A DNA stretch of 64,000 nt from a bacterium (GCA_905221125.1 CAJNBY010000002.1:158592-222591), one strand, 5' to 3'. Numbered from the stretch's first letter, positions 37,877 to 47,631 are shown. Numbers and translations: made by a program. The notes: generated by a model from the letters alone, not told the origin.

Positions 37877-39062
37877 CTGGAAGGATAATTTGCGCATTGC
37901 CTGGTTTGGCAATTTTCTGACTGGAGCTAGCATTTCTCTAGTTGTGCCCTTTATGCCCATTTTTGTGGAAAATCTAGGTGTTGGGAGTGAGCAAGTCGCT
38001 TTTTATGCAGGCTTAGCAATTTCTGTCTCTGCTATTTCAGCGGCGCTCTTTTCTCCTATCTGGGGTATTCTTGCTGACAAATATGGTCGAAAACCCATGA
38101 TGATTCGAGCTGGGCTTGCTATGACCATTACTATGGGGGGCTTGGCCTTTGTCCCAAATATCTATTGGTTAATCTTTCTTCGCTTACTGAATGGTGTATT
38201 TGCAGGATTTGTTCCCAATGCAACGGCCTTGATAGCCAGTCAGGTTCCCAAGGAGAAATCAGGCTCTGCCTTAGGTACTTTGTCTACAGGCGTAGTTGCA
38301 GGTACTCTAACTGGTCCTTTTATCGGGGGCTTTATCGCAGAATTATTTGGCATTCGTACAGTTTTCTTACTGGTTGGTAGTTTTCTGTTTTTAGCTGCTA
38401 TTTTGACTATTTGCTTTATCAAGGAAGATTTTCAACCAGTAGCCAAGGAAAAGGCTATTCCAACAAAGGAATTGTTTACCTCAGTTAAATATCCCAATCT
38501 ATTGGTTAATCTCTTTCTAACTAGTTTTGTCATCCAATTTTCAGCCCAATCGATCGGCCCTATTTTGGCTCTTTATGTACGCGACTTAGGGCAGACAGAG
38601 AATCTTCTTTTTGTCTCTGGTTTGATTGTATCCAGTATGGGCTTTTCCAGCATGATGAGTGCAGGAGTTATGGGCAAGCTAGGTGACAAGGTGGGCAATC
38701 ATCGTCTCTTGGTTGTCGCCCAGTTTTATTCAGTCATCATCTATCTCCTCTGTGCCAATGCGTCTAGTCCCCTTCAACTAGGACTCTATCGTTTCCTCTT
38801 TGGCTTGGGAACCGGTGCGCTGATACCTGGGGTCAATGCCCTACTCAGCAAAATGACTCCTAAAGCCGGCATTTCGAGGGTCTTTGCCTTCAATCAGGTA
38901 TTCTTTTATCTGGGAGGTGTCGTTGGTCCTATGGCAGGTTCTGCAGTAGCAGGCCAATTTGGCTACCATGCTGTCTTTTATGCGACAAGCCTTTGTGTTG
39001 CCTTTAGTTGTCTCTTTAACCTGCTTCAATTTCGAACATTATTAAAAGTAAAGGAAATCTAG
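37863..39062 (+). CDS. pmrA: MFS multidrug efflux transporter PmrA
   Basis: The 399-residue protein has twelve hydrophobic segments and the MFS loop motif [17 protein letters not shown] (about residues 66-82), with a later repeat [13 protein letters not shown]. It matches pneumococcal PmrA, a proton-driven pump linked to fluoroquinolone and dye efflux. Start 37863 follows GGAGGTAAG; upstream in-frame codons lie within coaE. Drug range here is inferred. Confidence 0.92.
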
Positions 39063-39211
39063 TGCGAGTAAAAATTAATCTCAAATGCTCCTCTTGTGGC
39101 AGTATCAATTACCTAACTAGTAAAAATTCAAAAACTCATCCAGACAAGATTGAGGTTTTAAAGTATTGTCCCAAGGAAAGAAAAGTAACCCTACATCTTG
39201 AATCTAAGTAG
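39062..39211 (+). CDS. rpmG: 50S ribosomal protein L33 (short gene, GTG start)
   Basis: A 49-residue frame starts with GTG overlapping the pmrA stop (TAGTG) and reads [20 protein letters not shown], then [21 protein letters not shown]. It is an L33 ribosomal protein. The first zinc pair CSSC is present, but the second reads CPKE, so only three cysteines remain. Several L33 paralogues with and without zinc sites occur in streptococci. Confidence 0.9.
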
Positions 39212-39250
39212 ATTTTATGGTAAAATAATAAGGATTTTAAGGAGTTTGAT

Positions 39251-39484
39251 ATGTATAACCTATTATTAACCATTTTATTAGTATTATCTGTTGTGATTGT
39301 GATTGCGATTTTCATGCAACCAACCAAAAACCAATCTAGCAATGTATTTGATGCCAGCTCAGGTGATTTGTTTGAACGTAGTAAAGCACGCGGTTTTGAA
39401 GCTGTAATGCAGCGTCTGACAGGGATTTTAGTCTTTTTCTGGCTAGCCATTGCCTTAGCATTGACGGTATTATCAAGTAGATAA
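39251..39484 (+). CDS. secG: Preprotein translocase subunit SecG
   Basis: The 77-residue protein has two membrane helices (LLLTILLVLSVVIVIAIFMQ and the C-terminal ILVFFWLAIALALTVL) around a loop with SSGDLFERSKARGFE, typical of SecG. It assists SecYEG translocation. AAGGAG precedes the ATG. The order rpmG-secG-rnr-smpB is common in Firmicutes. Confidence 0.96.
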   Translation: MYNLLLTILLVLSVVIVIAIFMQPTKNQSSNVFDASSGDLFERSKARGFEAVMQRLTGILVFFWLAIALALTVLSSR

Positions 39485-39493
39485 GAAAATAAT

Positions 39494-39528
39494 GGGCAAG
39501 ACTAGGTCTTTGCCTCTTTTTATTTTTA
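39494..39528 (+). terminator. Terminator between secG and rnr
   Basis: GGCAAGAC paired with GTCTTTGCC (one bulge), then CTTTTTATTTTT. Confidence 0.75.
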
Positions 39529-39584
39529 AAGGATGTTTGAGACGGTTTTACAGTAAAAGAAAATTAAAAATCTAGAAAGAAAAT

Positions 39585-41939
39585 ATGAAAGATAGAATAA
39601 AAGAATATTTGCAAGACAAGGGGCGAGTGACGGTCAATGACTTGGCTCAGGCTTTGGGAAAAGATGGGTCCAAGGATTTTCGTGAGTTGATTAAAACCTT
39701 GTCCCTAATGGAAAGAAAGCACCAGATTCGCTTTGAGGAAGATGGAACTTTGACTTTGGAAGCCAAGAAAAAACATGAGATTACACTCAAGGGGATTTTT
39801 CATGCCCATAAAAATGGCTTTGGCTTTGTCAGTCTGGAAGGCGAGGAGGACGACCTTTTTGTAGGGAAAAATGATGTCAACTATGCTATTGATGGTGATA
39901 CCGTTGAGGTCGTGATTAAGAAAGTAGCTGACCGCAATAAGGGAACAGCTGCTGAAGCCAAAATTATTGATATCTTAGAACACAGTTTGACAACCGTTGT
40001 CGGTCAAATCGTTCTGGATCAGGAAAAACCTAAGTATGCCGGTTATATCCGTTCGAAAAACCAGAAAATCAGCCAACCAATTTATGTTAAGAAACCAGCT
40101 CTAAAACTTGAAGGAACTGAAGTGCTCAAGGTCTTTATCGACAAATACCCAAGTAAGAAACACGATTTCTTTGTCGCGAGCGTCCTTGATGTGGTGGGGC
40201 ATTCAACTGATGTCGGAATTGATGTCCTTGAAGTTTTGGAGTCTATGGACATTGTATCCGAGTTTCCAGAGGTTGTTCTTAAGGAAGCTGAAAGTGTGCC
40301 GGATGTTCCGTCTCAAAAGGATATGGAAGGTCGTCTGGATCTAAGAGATGAGATTATCTTTACCATTGATGGTGCTGACGCTAAGGACTTGGACGATGCG
40401 GTGCATATTAAGGCCTTGAAAAATGGAAATCTGGAGCTTGGGGTTCACATTGCAGATGTTTCCTACTATGTGACAGAGGGTTCTGCTCTTGACAAGGAAG
40501 CCCTTAACCGCGCGACTTCTGTCTATGTGACAGACCGTGTGGTACCCATGCTTCCAGAGCGTCTGTCAAATGGCATCTGCTCCCTCAATCCTCAAGTAGA
40601 TCGCTTGACCCAGTCTGCCATTATGGAAATTGATAAACATGGTCGTGTAGTCAATTACACCATTACACAAACGGTTATCAAGACAAGCTTCCGTATGACC
40701 TATAGTGATGTCAATGATATCCTAGCAGGTGACGAGGAAAAGAGACAAGAGTATCAGAAAATTGTTCCAAGTATCGAACTCATGGCCAAGCTCCATGAAA
40801 TTTTAGAAAACATGCGTGTGAAACGTGGAGCCCTCAATTTCGATACCAATGAAGCCAAGATTTTAGTGGATAAACAAGGTAAGCCTGTTGATATCGTTCT
40901 TCGTCAGCGTGGTGTTGCCGAGCGCATGATTGAGTCCTTTATGTTGATGGCCAATGAAACAGTTGCCGAGCATTTCAGCAAGCTGGATTTGCCTTTTATT
41001 TATCGAATCCACGAGGAGCCCAAGGCTGAAAAAGTTCAGAAGTTTATTGATTATGCTTCGAGCTTTGGCTTGCGCATTTATGGGACTGCTAGTGAGATCA
41101 GCCAGGAGGCCCTTCAAGACATCATGCGTACTGTTGAGGGAGAACCTTATGCAGATGTATTGTCTATGATGCTTCTCCGTTCTATGCAGCAGGCTCGCTA
41201 TTCGGAGCATAATCACGGTCACTATGGTCTAGCGGCTGATTATTACACTCACTTTACCAGTCCTATTAGACGTTATCCAGACCTTCTTGTTCACCGTATG
41301 ATTCGGGATTACGGCCGTTCTAAGGAAATAGCAGAGCATTTTGAACAAGTAATTCCAGAGATTGCGACCCAGTCTTCCAACCGTGAGCGTCGTGCCATCG
41401 AGGCGGAGCGTGAAGTCGAAGCCATGAAAAAGGCTGAGTACATGGAAGAATACGTGGGTGAAGAGTATGATGCAGTTGTATCAAGTATCGTTAAATTCGG
41501 TCTCTTTGTTGAATTGCCAAATACAGTCGAAGGCTTGATTCACATCACAAATCTACCTGAATTTTATCATTTCAATGAGCGTGATTTGACCCTTCGTGGG
41601 GAAAAATCAGGAACAACCTTCCGTGTAGGTCAGCAGATTCGTATTCGGGTTGAAAGAGCTGACAAGATGACGGGTGAGATTGATTTCTCTTACATTCCAA
41701 GTGAATTTGATGTGATTGAAAAAGGCTTGAAACAGTCTAGTCGCAGTGACAGAGGGCGTGCTTCAAGTCGTCATTCAGATAAGAAGGAAGATAAGAGAAA
41801 ATCAGGTCGCTCTAATGATAAGCGCAAGCATTCACAAAAAGATAAGAAGAAAAAGGGTAAGAAACCTTTTTATAAGGAAGTAGCTAAGAAAGGAGCCAAG
41901 CATGGCAAAGGGCGAGGGAAAGGTCGTCGCACAAAATAA
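39585..41939 (+). CDS. rnr: Ribonuclease R
   Basis: The 784-residue 3'-5' exoribonuclease has an N-terminal helix-turn-helix, cold-shock domains (about 65-225), the RNB catalytic domain with [18 protein letters not shown] holding the metal-binding aspartates (about 260-275), a C-terminal S1 domain ([27 protein letters not shown]) and a lysine-rich tail. It degrades structured RNA and defective mRNA with tmRNA/SmpB. It overlaps smpB by 38 bases, matching that partnership. Confidence 0.97.
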
Positions 41940-42369
41940 AAAGGCGCGCCACGACTATACAATCGTAGATACGCTAGAGGCAGGAATGGTCCTGACTGGG
42001 ACTGAAATCAAGAGTGTGCGAGCTGCTCGAATCAATCTCAAGGATGGCTTTGCCCAAGTAAAAAATGGGGAGGTCTGGTTGAGCAATGTTCATATCGCTC
42101 CTTACGAAGAGGGCAATATCTGGAACCAAGAACCAGAACGTCGTCGAAAACTCTTACTCCATAAGAAGCAAATCCAAAAATTGGAACAAGAGACTAAAGG
42201 GACAGGAATGACTCTGGTTCCCCTTAAGGTCTATATCAAAGATGGCTATGCCAAACTCCTTTTAGGACTTGCTAAAGGGAAGCATGACTATGACAAACGG
42301 GAGTCAATCAAACGACGTGAGCAAAATCGCGACATCGCGCGTGTCATGAAAGCTGTCAACCAGCGATAA
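41902..42369 (+). CDS. smpB: SsrA-binding protein SmpB
   Basis: The 155-residue protein binds tmRNA in ribosome rescue. It has [48 protein letters not shown] and a basic C-terminal tail ([23 protein letters not shown]). AAAGGAG precedes the ATG within rnr. The tmRNA gene itself is not in this window. Confidence 0.98.
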
Positions 42370-42383
42370 AAAGAGGAATGAAA

Positions 42384-43244
42384 ATGGAAAAACTAGTTGC
42401 CTATAAACGTATGCCACTGTGGACTAAAGAGACCATGCCTGAAGCTGTTCAGCAGAAACACAATACCAAGGTTGGGACTTGGGGCAAGATTACTGTTTTA
42501 AAAGGAACTCTCAAGTTTATTGAGTTGACCGAAGAAGGGGAAGTTCTAGCTGAACACCTCTTTGAAGCAGGAGCAGACAATCCCATGGCGCAACCTCAAG
42601 CCTGGCACCGAGTGGAGGCTGCCACAGACGATGTGGAATGGTACTTGGAATTTTATTGTAAACCTGAGGATTATTTCCCTAAGAAATACAATACCAATCC
42701 TGTTCATTCAGAGATTCTAGAGGCCATGCAGATAGTAAAACCAGGGAAAGTCTTGGATTTGGGCTGTGGTCAGGGTCGTAACTCTCTCTTTCTTGCACAG
42801 AATGGTTTTGATGTAACGGCTGTAGATCAAAACGAACTGGCCCTCGAAATCTTGCAAAGCATTGTGGAGCAAGAGGATCTAGACATGCCTGTTGGCCTTT
42901 ACGATATCAATTCAGCCAGCATTGGACAAGAATATGATTTTATCGTATCGACGGTGGTGCTGATGTTTCTACAAGCGGATCGCATTCCATCTATTATCCG
43001 AAACATGCAGGAGCACACCAGTGTTGGCGGGTATAATCTTATCGTCTGTGCCATGGACACGGAGGATTATCCTTGCTCAGTGAACTTCCCATTCACCTTT
43101 AAAGAAGGGGAATTGGCAGATTACTACAAGGACTGGGAATTGGTTAAGTACAATGAAAATCCAGGTCATTTGCATCGTCGCGATGAGAATGGCAATCGTA
43201 TTCAACTACGCTTTGCGACCATGCTAGCTAAGAAAATAAAATAA
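42384..43244 (+). CDS. tehB: TehB-type SAM-dependent methyltransferase
   Basis: The 286-residue protein has an N-terminal DUF1971 domain (KVGTWGKITVLKGTLKFIE) and a C-terminal class I methyltransferase domain with VLDLGCGQGRNSLFLAQNGFDVTAVD (about 120-145). TehB proteins methylate tellurite and selenite in other bacteria; the true substrate here is not known. The ATG at 42384 has AGAGGAATG upstream; the ATG two codons earlier is also possible. Confidence 0.9.
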   Translation: MEKLVAYKRMPLWTKETMPEAVQQKHNTKVGTWGKITVLKGTLKFIELTEEGEVLAEHLFEAGADNPMAQPQAWHRVEAATDDVEWYLEFYCKPEDYFPKKYNTNPVHSEILEAMQIVKPGKVLDLGCGQGRNSLFLAQNGFDVTAVDQNELALEILQSIVEQEDLDMPVGLYDINSASIGQEYDFIVSTVVLMFLQADRIPSIIRNMQEHTSVGGYNLIVCAMDTEDYPCSVNFPFTFKEGELADYYKDWELVKYNENPGHLHRRDENGNRIQLRFATMLAKKIK

Positions 43245-43252
43245 ACACACAT

Positions 43253-43290
43253 GAAGATTAGGAATTTTCCTGATCTTTTTTCTTTTTTTA
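43253..43290 (+). terminator. Terminator after tehB (first copy of the duplicated terminator)
   Basis: GATTAGGAAttTTCCTGATC and a long T-run; it forms part of the direct repeat 43251-43296. Confidence 0.85.
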
Positions 43291-43296
43291 CGAATA
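43289..43296 (+). promoter_or_regulatory. Competence box upstream of hicAB (duplicated copy)
   Basis: TACGAATA preceded by a seven-T run, exactly as upstream of coiA. If used by ComX, transcription would run into hicA. It is part of the direct repeat. Confidence 0.6.
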
Positions 43297-43311
43297 GATA
43301 AGATAGAAGAA

Positions 43312-43340
43312 TTGACAAAAATACGCATTATAAGTATAAT
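43312..43340 (+). promoter_or_regulatory. Promoter of hicAB with a palindromic operator candidate
   Basis: TTGACA (43312-43317), 17-base spacer and TATAAT (43335-43340): a near-consensus vegetative promoter. The palindrome ATTATA-AG-TATAAT (43327-43340) covers the -10 and is a likely HicB operator. Confidence 0.85.
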
Positions 43341-43363
43341 TTTAGCTAGAAAGGTGACTATAA

Positions 43364-43658
43364 ATGCCAATCACAGGTAAGGAAATGGTAAAATTATACT
43401 CAATGAAAATCAAAGAGCAAACTAGGAAGTTGGCCGCAGGCTGTACTTGAGTACGGCAAGGAGAAGCTGACGTGGTTTGAATTTGATTTTCGAAGAGTAT
43501 TAGCTCTTGCAAATGGATGGATTGAAGTTCGTAAGAGAGGAAGTCATCATCATTTTAAGAAAGAAGGAGTTCCCTATCTTGTCACTATTCCAGTTCACGG
43601 TAATGAGGATTTAGGAAAAGGTTTAGAGAGAAAAATAGTAAAAGATTTGGGACTGTAG
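43364..43658 (+). pseudogene. hicA: hicA mRNA-interferase toxin gene split by a BOX element
   Basis: The 5' part (43364-43396) encodes MPITGKEMVKL; the 3' part (43500-43658) encodes LALANGWIEVRKRGSHHHFK and continues VTIPVHGNEDLGKGLERKI, with the GSxH motif of the HicA dsRBD-like RNase. A 104-bp BOX element (43397-43500) lies between, and the reading frame ends at TGA (43448-43450) after 28 codons. Removing the BOX with one TA restores a normal HicA of about 62 residues. No start codon in the downstream frame would rescue the toxin. Confidence 0.92.
43397..43500 (+). repeat. BOX element (A-C type, 104 bp) inside hicA
   Basis: It starts TACTCAATGAAAATC and ends GATTTTCGAAGAGTAT, with TA duplicated on each side (43395-43396 and 43501-43502). 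A GTACT-TG-AGTAC apex hairpin (43443-43454) is present. No boxB unit is present. Confidence 0.95.
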
Positions 43659-43685
43659 TTGATTTGGAAATTGTGGAGGTGTATT

Positions 43686-44063
43686 ATGCTAAAATCTTAT
43701 CCTGCTATTTTTCATAGAGAAGGTACTGGATACTGGGTTGAATTTCCTGAATTTGGAGGTGGAACAGAAGGAGAAACGCTTGAACTTGCAATGAAAAATG
43801 CTCGGGAAATGCTTGAGAGTGTTTTAGCTTCTTATATTGATGAAGGACTGGCTTTGCCTACTCCTAGTGACATTTCTAAGTTGAAAGCTCCTGATGGATT
43901 TGTGACTTTGATTCAGGTCAATCCCTTGCCTTTCGTAAAGAATAATAAGGCGATTCGAAAAAATGTTACGGTTCCAGAGTGGCTAGTCAGACTTGCAGAT
44001 CGTGAGAAAGTGAACTATTCTGAAGTGTTGACACAAGCTCTTGAAAGTCGCTTGCAACTCTAA
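43686..44063 (+). CDS. hicB: HicB-family antitoxin
   Basis: The 125-residue protein has an N-terminal HicB RNase H-like domain (YPAIFHREGTGYWVEFPEFGG, EGETLELAMKNAREMLE) and a C-terminal DNA-binding part of ribbon-helix-helix type (IRKNVTVPEWLVRLADREKVNYSEVLTQALE). It neutralises HicA and represses its own promoter in the family. ATG 43686 follows GTGGAGG. Its toxin partner is broken by BOX, so it is an orphan antitoxin, still possibly a regulator. Confidence 0.93.
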   Translation: MLKSYPAIFHREGTGYWVEFPEFGGGTEGETLELAMKNAREMLESVLASYIDEGLALPTPSDISKLKAPDGFVTLIQVNPLPFVKNNKAIRKNVTVPEWLVRLADREKVNYSEVLTQALESRLQL

Positions 44064-44077
44064 AATTATAGAGTAAT

Positions 44078-44114
44078 GAAGATTAGGAATTTTCCTGATC
44101 TTTTTTCTTTTTTA
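44078..44114 (+). terminator. Terminator after hicB (second copy)
   Basis: GATTAGGAAttTTCCTGATC and T-run; the same hairpin as after tehB. Confidence 0.85.
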
Positions 44115-44120
44115 CGAATA
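44113..44120 (+). promoter_or_regulatory. Competence (ComX/cin) box of coiA
   Basis: TACGAATA preceded by a T-run, 22 bases before the coiA ATG. coiA is a known late competence gene. Confidence 0.93.
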
Positions 44121-44141
44121 ATATAGAAAAGGAGGGAAATC

Positions 44142-45095
44142 ATGTTTGTTGCGAGAGATGCTAGTGGAGGGTTGGTAAATGTGTTAGAGGATAGGCTCGA
44201 GAAACAAGCATATACCTGCCCAGCTTGTGGAGGTCAGCTCCGTTTGCGTCAAGGACCAAGTGTACGGACCCATTTTGCCCACAAATCCCTAAAAGACTGT
44301 GATTTTTCCTTTGAAAATGAAAGTCCAGAACACTTGACAAATAAGGAAGTCCTCTATAACTGGTTGAAAACAGAGGCAGATGTACAATTAGAATACCCGC
44401 TTCCAGAGCTTAAACAGATTGCAGATGTATTTGTAAATGGCAATCTAGCTCTAGAAGTCCAGTGTAGTCCCTTGCCTCAAAAAGTCCTTAAAGAGCGCAG
44501 TGAGGGCTATCGTAGTCAGGGTTACCAAGTACTGTGGTTGCTGGGTCAAAAACTGTGGATCAAAGACCGCTTAACCCGTCTGCAACAAGGTTTTCTTTAT
44601 TTCAGTCAAAATATGGGCTTTTATGTTTGGGAATTAGACAGTGAAAAACAAGTTTTAAGACTCAAATACCTGATTTACCAAGACCTTCGTGGTAAACTCC
44701 ATTATCAAATCAAGGAATTTCCCTATGGTCAAGGCAGTCTACTGGAGATATTGCGTCTTCCTTATAAGAAACAAAAAATCTATCATTTTACAGTTTCTCA
44801 GGACAAGGACATCTGTCGCTATATTCAGCAACAACTCTATTATCAAAATCCTTTTTGGATGAAAGAACAAGCCGAAGCCTATCAAAAGGGAAAAAATCTC
44901 CTAACTTATGGACTAAAAGAATGGTATCCACAAATTCGGCCAATAGTGGGCAAATTTTTCCAGATTGAGCAAGATTTGACCAGCTATTATCAGCACTTTT
45001 ACACCTATTACCAAGAAAATCCTCAAAATGATTGGCAAAAGCTTTATCCACCAGCCTTTTATCAGCAATATTTCTTAAAAAATATGGTAGAATAG
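44142..45095 (+). CDS. coiA: Competence protein CoiA
   Basis: The 317-residue protein has an N-terminal zinc-ribbon-like motif (YTCPACGGQLRLRQGP, then THFAHKS) and a nuclease-like core (YPLPELKQIADVFVNGNLALEVQCS, about residues 85-110, PD-ExK-like). It is needed for recombination after DNA uptake in streptococci, though its precise activity is not settled. A competence box and AAGGAGGG precede it. pepF follows closely. Confidence 0.94.
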   Translation: MFVARDASGGLVNVLEDRLEKQAYTCPACGGQLRLRQGPSVRTHFAHKSLKDCDFSFENESPEHLTNKEVLYNWLKTEADVQLEYPLPELKQIADVFVNGNLALEVQCSPLPQKVLKERSEGYRSQGYQVLWLLGQKLWIKDRLTRLQQGFLYFSQNMGFYVWELDSEKQVLRLKYLIYQDLRGKLHYQIKEFPYGQGSLLEILRLPYKKQKIYHFTVSQDKDICRYIQQQLYYQNPFWMKEQAEAYQKGKNLLTYGLKEWYPQIRPIVGKFFQIEQDLTSYYQHFYTYYQENPQNDWQKLYPPAFYQQYFLKNMVE

Positions 45096-45113
45096 AAAGG
45101 ATGGAGGAATCTA

Positions 45114-46916
45114 ATGGTATTACAAAGACATGAAATAAATGAAAAAGATACATGGGATCTATCAACGATTTACCCAACTGACCAGGCTTGGGAAGAAGCC
45201 TTAAAAGAGTTAACAGAACAATTGGAGACAGTAGCCCAGTATGAAGGCCATCTCTTGGATAGTGCGGATAGCCTACTAGAAATTACTGAATTTTCTCTTG
45301 AAATGGAACGCCAAATGGAGAAGCTTTACGTTTATGCTCATATGAAGAATGACCAAGACACACGTGAAGCCAAGTACCAAGAGTACTATGCCAAGGCCAT
45401 GACTCTCTATAGCCAGCTAGACCAAGCCTTTTCATTCTATGAACCTGAATTTATGGAGATTAGTGAAAAGCAGTATGCTGACTTTTTAGAGGCTCAACCA
45501 AAATTGCAGGTTTATCAACACTATTTTGACAAGCTTTTGCAAGGTAAGGACCACGTTCTTTCACAACGTGAAGAAGAATTATTGGCTGGAGCTGGTGAAA
45601 TCTTTGGTTCGGCAAGTGAAACCTTCGCTATCTTGGACAATGCGGATATTGTTTTCCCTTATGTCCTAGACGATGATGGTAAGGAAGTTCAGCTCTCTCA
45701 TGGGACTTACACACGTTTGATGGAGTCTAAAAATCGTGAGGTTCGCCGTGGTGCTTATCAAGCCCTTTATGCGACTTATGAACAATTCCAACACACCTAT
45801 GCCAAAACCTTGCAAACCAATGTTAAGGTGCAAAACTACCGTGCCAAGGTTCGCAACTACAAGAGTGCTCGTCATGCAGCCCTCGCAGCGAATTTTGTTC
45901 CAGAGAGTGTTTATGACAATTTGGTAGCAGCAGTTCGCAAGCATTTGCCACTCTTGCATCGCTATCTTAACCTTCGTTCAAAAATCTTGGGAATTTCAGA
46001 CCTCAAGATGTACGATGTCTACACACCGCTTTCGTCTGTTGAATACAGTTTTACCTACCAAGAAGCCTTGAAAAAGGCAGAAGAGGCCTTGGCAGTCTTG
46101 GGTGAGGATTATTTGAGCCGTGTTAAACGTGCCTTCAGTGAGCGTTGGATTGATGTTTACGAAAATCAAGGCAAACGTTCAGGTGCCTACTCTGGCGGTT
46201 CTTACGATACCAATGCCTTTATGCTCCTTAACTGGCAGGATAATCTGGACAATCTCTTTACCCTTGTCCATGAAACAGGTCACAGTATGCATTCTAGCTA
46301 TACTCGTGAAACGCAGCCTTATGTTTACGGAGATTATTCTATCTTCTTGGCTGAGATTGCTTCAACTACCAATGAAAATATCTTGACGGAGAAATTATTG
46401 GAAGAAGTGGAAGACGATGCAACGCGCTTTGCTATTCTCAATAACTTCCTAGACGGTTTCCGAGGAACAGTTTTCCGTCAAACTCAATTTGCTGAGTTTG
46501 AACACGCTATCCACCAAGCGGATCAAAATGGTGAAGTCTTGACAAGTGATTTTCTAAATAAACTCTACGCAGACTTGAACCAAGAGTATTATGGATTGAG
46601 CAAGGAAGACAATCCTGAAATCCAATACGAGTGGGCACGCATTCCACACTTCTACTATAACTACTATGTATACCAATATTCAACAGGTTTTGCAGCAGCG
46701 TCAGCCTTGGCTGAAAAAATTGTTCATGGTAGTCAAGAAGACCGTGACCGTTATATCGACTATCTCAAGGCAGGGAAGTCTGATTATCCACTCAATGTCA
46801 TGAGAAAAGCTGGTGTTGATATGGAGAAGGAAGACTACCTCAACGATGCCTTTGCAGTCTTTGAACGCCGTTTAAATGAGTTTGAAGCCCTTGTTGAAAA
46901 ATTGGGATTGGCATAA
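45114..46916 (+). CDS. pepF: Oligoendopeptidase F
   Basis: The 600-residue M3 metallopeptidase has the zinc motif [12 protein letters not shown] (about residues 384-395) and downstream EIASTTNE with the third ligand. It cuts oligopeptides of roughly 7-17 residues in the cytosol in lactococci. The start at 45114 follows GGATGGAGG and it begins 19 bases after coiA, so it may share competence-induced transcripts. Confidence 0.95.
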   Translation: MVLQRHEINEKDTWDLSTIYPTDQAWEEALKELTEQLETVAQYEGHLLDSADSLLEITEFSLEMERQMEKLYVYAHMKNDQDTREAKYQEYYAKAMTLYSQLDQAFSFYEPEFMEISEKQYADFLEAQPKLQVYQHYFDKLLQGKDHVLSQREEELLAGAGEIFGSASETFAILDNADIVFPYVLDDDGKEVQLSHGTYTRLMESKNREVRRGAYQALYATYEQFQHTYAKTLQTNVKVQNYRAKVRNYKSARHAALAANFVPESVYDNLVAAVRKHLPLLHRYLNLRSKILGISDLKMYDVYTPLSSVEYSFTYQEALKKAEEALAVLGEDYLSRVKRAFSERWIDVYENQGKRSGAYSGGSYDTNAFMLLNWQDNLDNLFTLVHETGHSMHSSYTRETQPYVYGDYSIFLAEIASTTNENILTEKLLEEVEDDATRFAILNNFLDGFRGTVFRQTQFAEFEHAIHQADQNGEVLTSDFLNKLYADLNQEYYGLSKEDNPEIQYEWARIPHFYYNYYVYQYSTGFAAASALAEKIVHGSQEDRDRYIDYLKAGKSDYPLNVMRKAGVDMEKEDYLNDAFAVFERRLNEFEALVEKLGLA

Positions 46917-46917
46917 A

Positions 46918-47631
46918 ATGGTTGAATCGTATAGTAAAAATGCCAACCATAACATGCGTCGTCCTGTTGTCAAGGAAGAAATTGTAGACTTGATGCGCCA
47001 GCGTCAAAAGCAAGTCACAGGTTCCTTGAAAGAATTGGAAGACTTTGCTCGCAAGGAAAATATTCCCATTATTCCCCATGAAACGGTTGCTTATTTCCGC
47101 TTTCTCATGGAAACCATGCAGCCTAAAAATATTCTGGAAATTGGGACGGCTATCGGTTTTTCAGCTCTCTTGATGGCAGAACATGCACCAAATGCCAAGA
47201 TTACAACCATTGACCGTAATCCAGAAATGATTGGTTTTGCCAAGGAAAATTTTACCAAGTTTGACAGTCGCAAGCAAATTACGCTTCTAGAGGGAGATGC
47301 GGTAGATGTCTTATCAACGCTGACAGAGTCCTATGATTTTGTCTTTATGGATTCTGCCAAGTCTAAATACATCGTATTTCTGCCAGAAATCCTCAAGCAT
47401 TTGGAAGTTGGTGGTGTGGTTGTCTTGGATGATATTTTCCAAGGTGGTGATGTTGCCAAGGATATTATGGAAGTCCGTCGAGGTCAGCGAACCATCTATC
47501 GAGGCCTTCAAAGACTATTTGATGCAACTTTAGACAATCCAGGAATCACCGCAACATTAGTACCTCTGGGAGACGGCATTCTTATGCTTCGTAAAAATGT
47601 AGCAGATGTTCAATTGCCTGACAGCGAATGA
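46918..47631 (+). CDS. trmR: O-methyltransferase, TrmR (YrrM)-like
   Basis: The 237-residue SAM-dependent methyltransferase has ILEIGTAIGFSALLMAEH (about residues 62-80), DRNPEMIGFAKEN and FVFMDSAKSKY. In Bacillus subtilis the related TrmR makes 5-methoxyuridine at tRNA position 34, so that role is likely here but inferred. The start at 46918 begins two bases after the pepF stop, with no strong ribosome binding site, so translational coupling is likely. Confidence 0.85.
   Translation: MVESYSKNANHNMRRPVVKEEIVDLMRQRQKQVTGSLKELEDFARKENIPIIPHETVAYFRFLMETMQPKNILEIGTAIGFSALLMAEHAPNAKITTIDRNPEMIGFAKENFTKFDSRKQITLLEGDAVDVLSTLTESYDFVFMDSAKSKYIVFLPEILKHLEVGGVVVLDDIFQGGDVAKDIMEVRRGQRTIYRGLQRLFDATLDNPGITATLVPLGDGILMLRKNVADVQLPDSE

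Larger units (their letters stand above)
43251..43296 (+). repeat. Direct repeat, left copy, flanking hicAB
   Basis: 46 bases starting ATGAAGATTAGGAATTTTCC and ending TACGAATA. The copy at 44076-44120 is identical except for one fewer T in a T-run. Each copy contains a terminator and a competence box. Confidence 0.97.
44076..44120 (+). repeat. Direct repeat, right copy, flanking hicAB
   Basis: 45 bases matching 43251-43296 with one T fewer. It carries the terminator after hicB and the coiA competence box. Confidence 0.97.

Noticed and set aside
43397..43500. First reading of the small repeats as RUP elements
   Set aside because: The internal sequences TGCGGCTAGCTTCCTAGTTTGC and GGCAAGGCGACGCTGACG are those used in BOX typing, so BOX (A-C, without boxB) is the better call.
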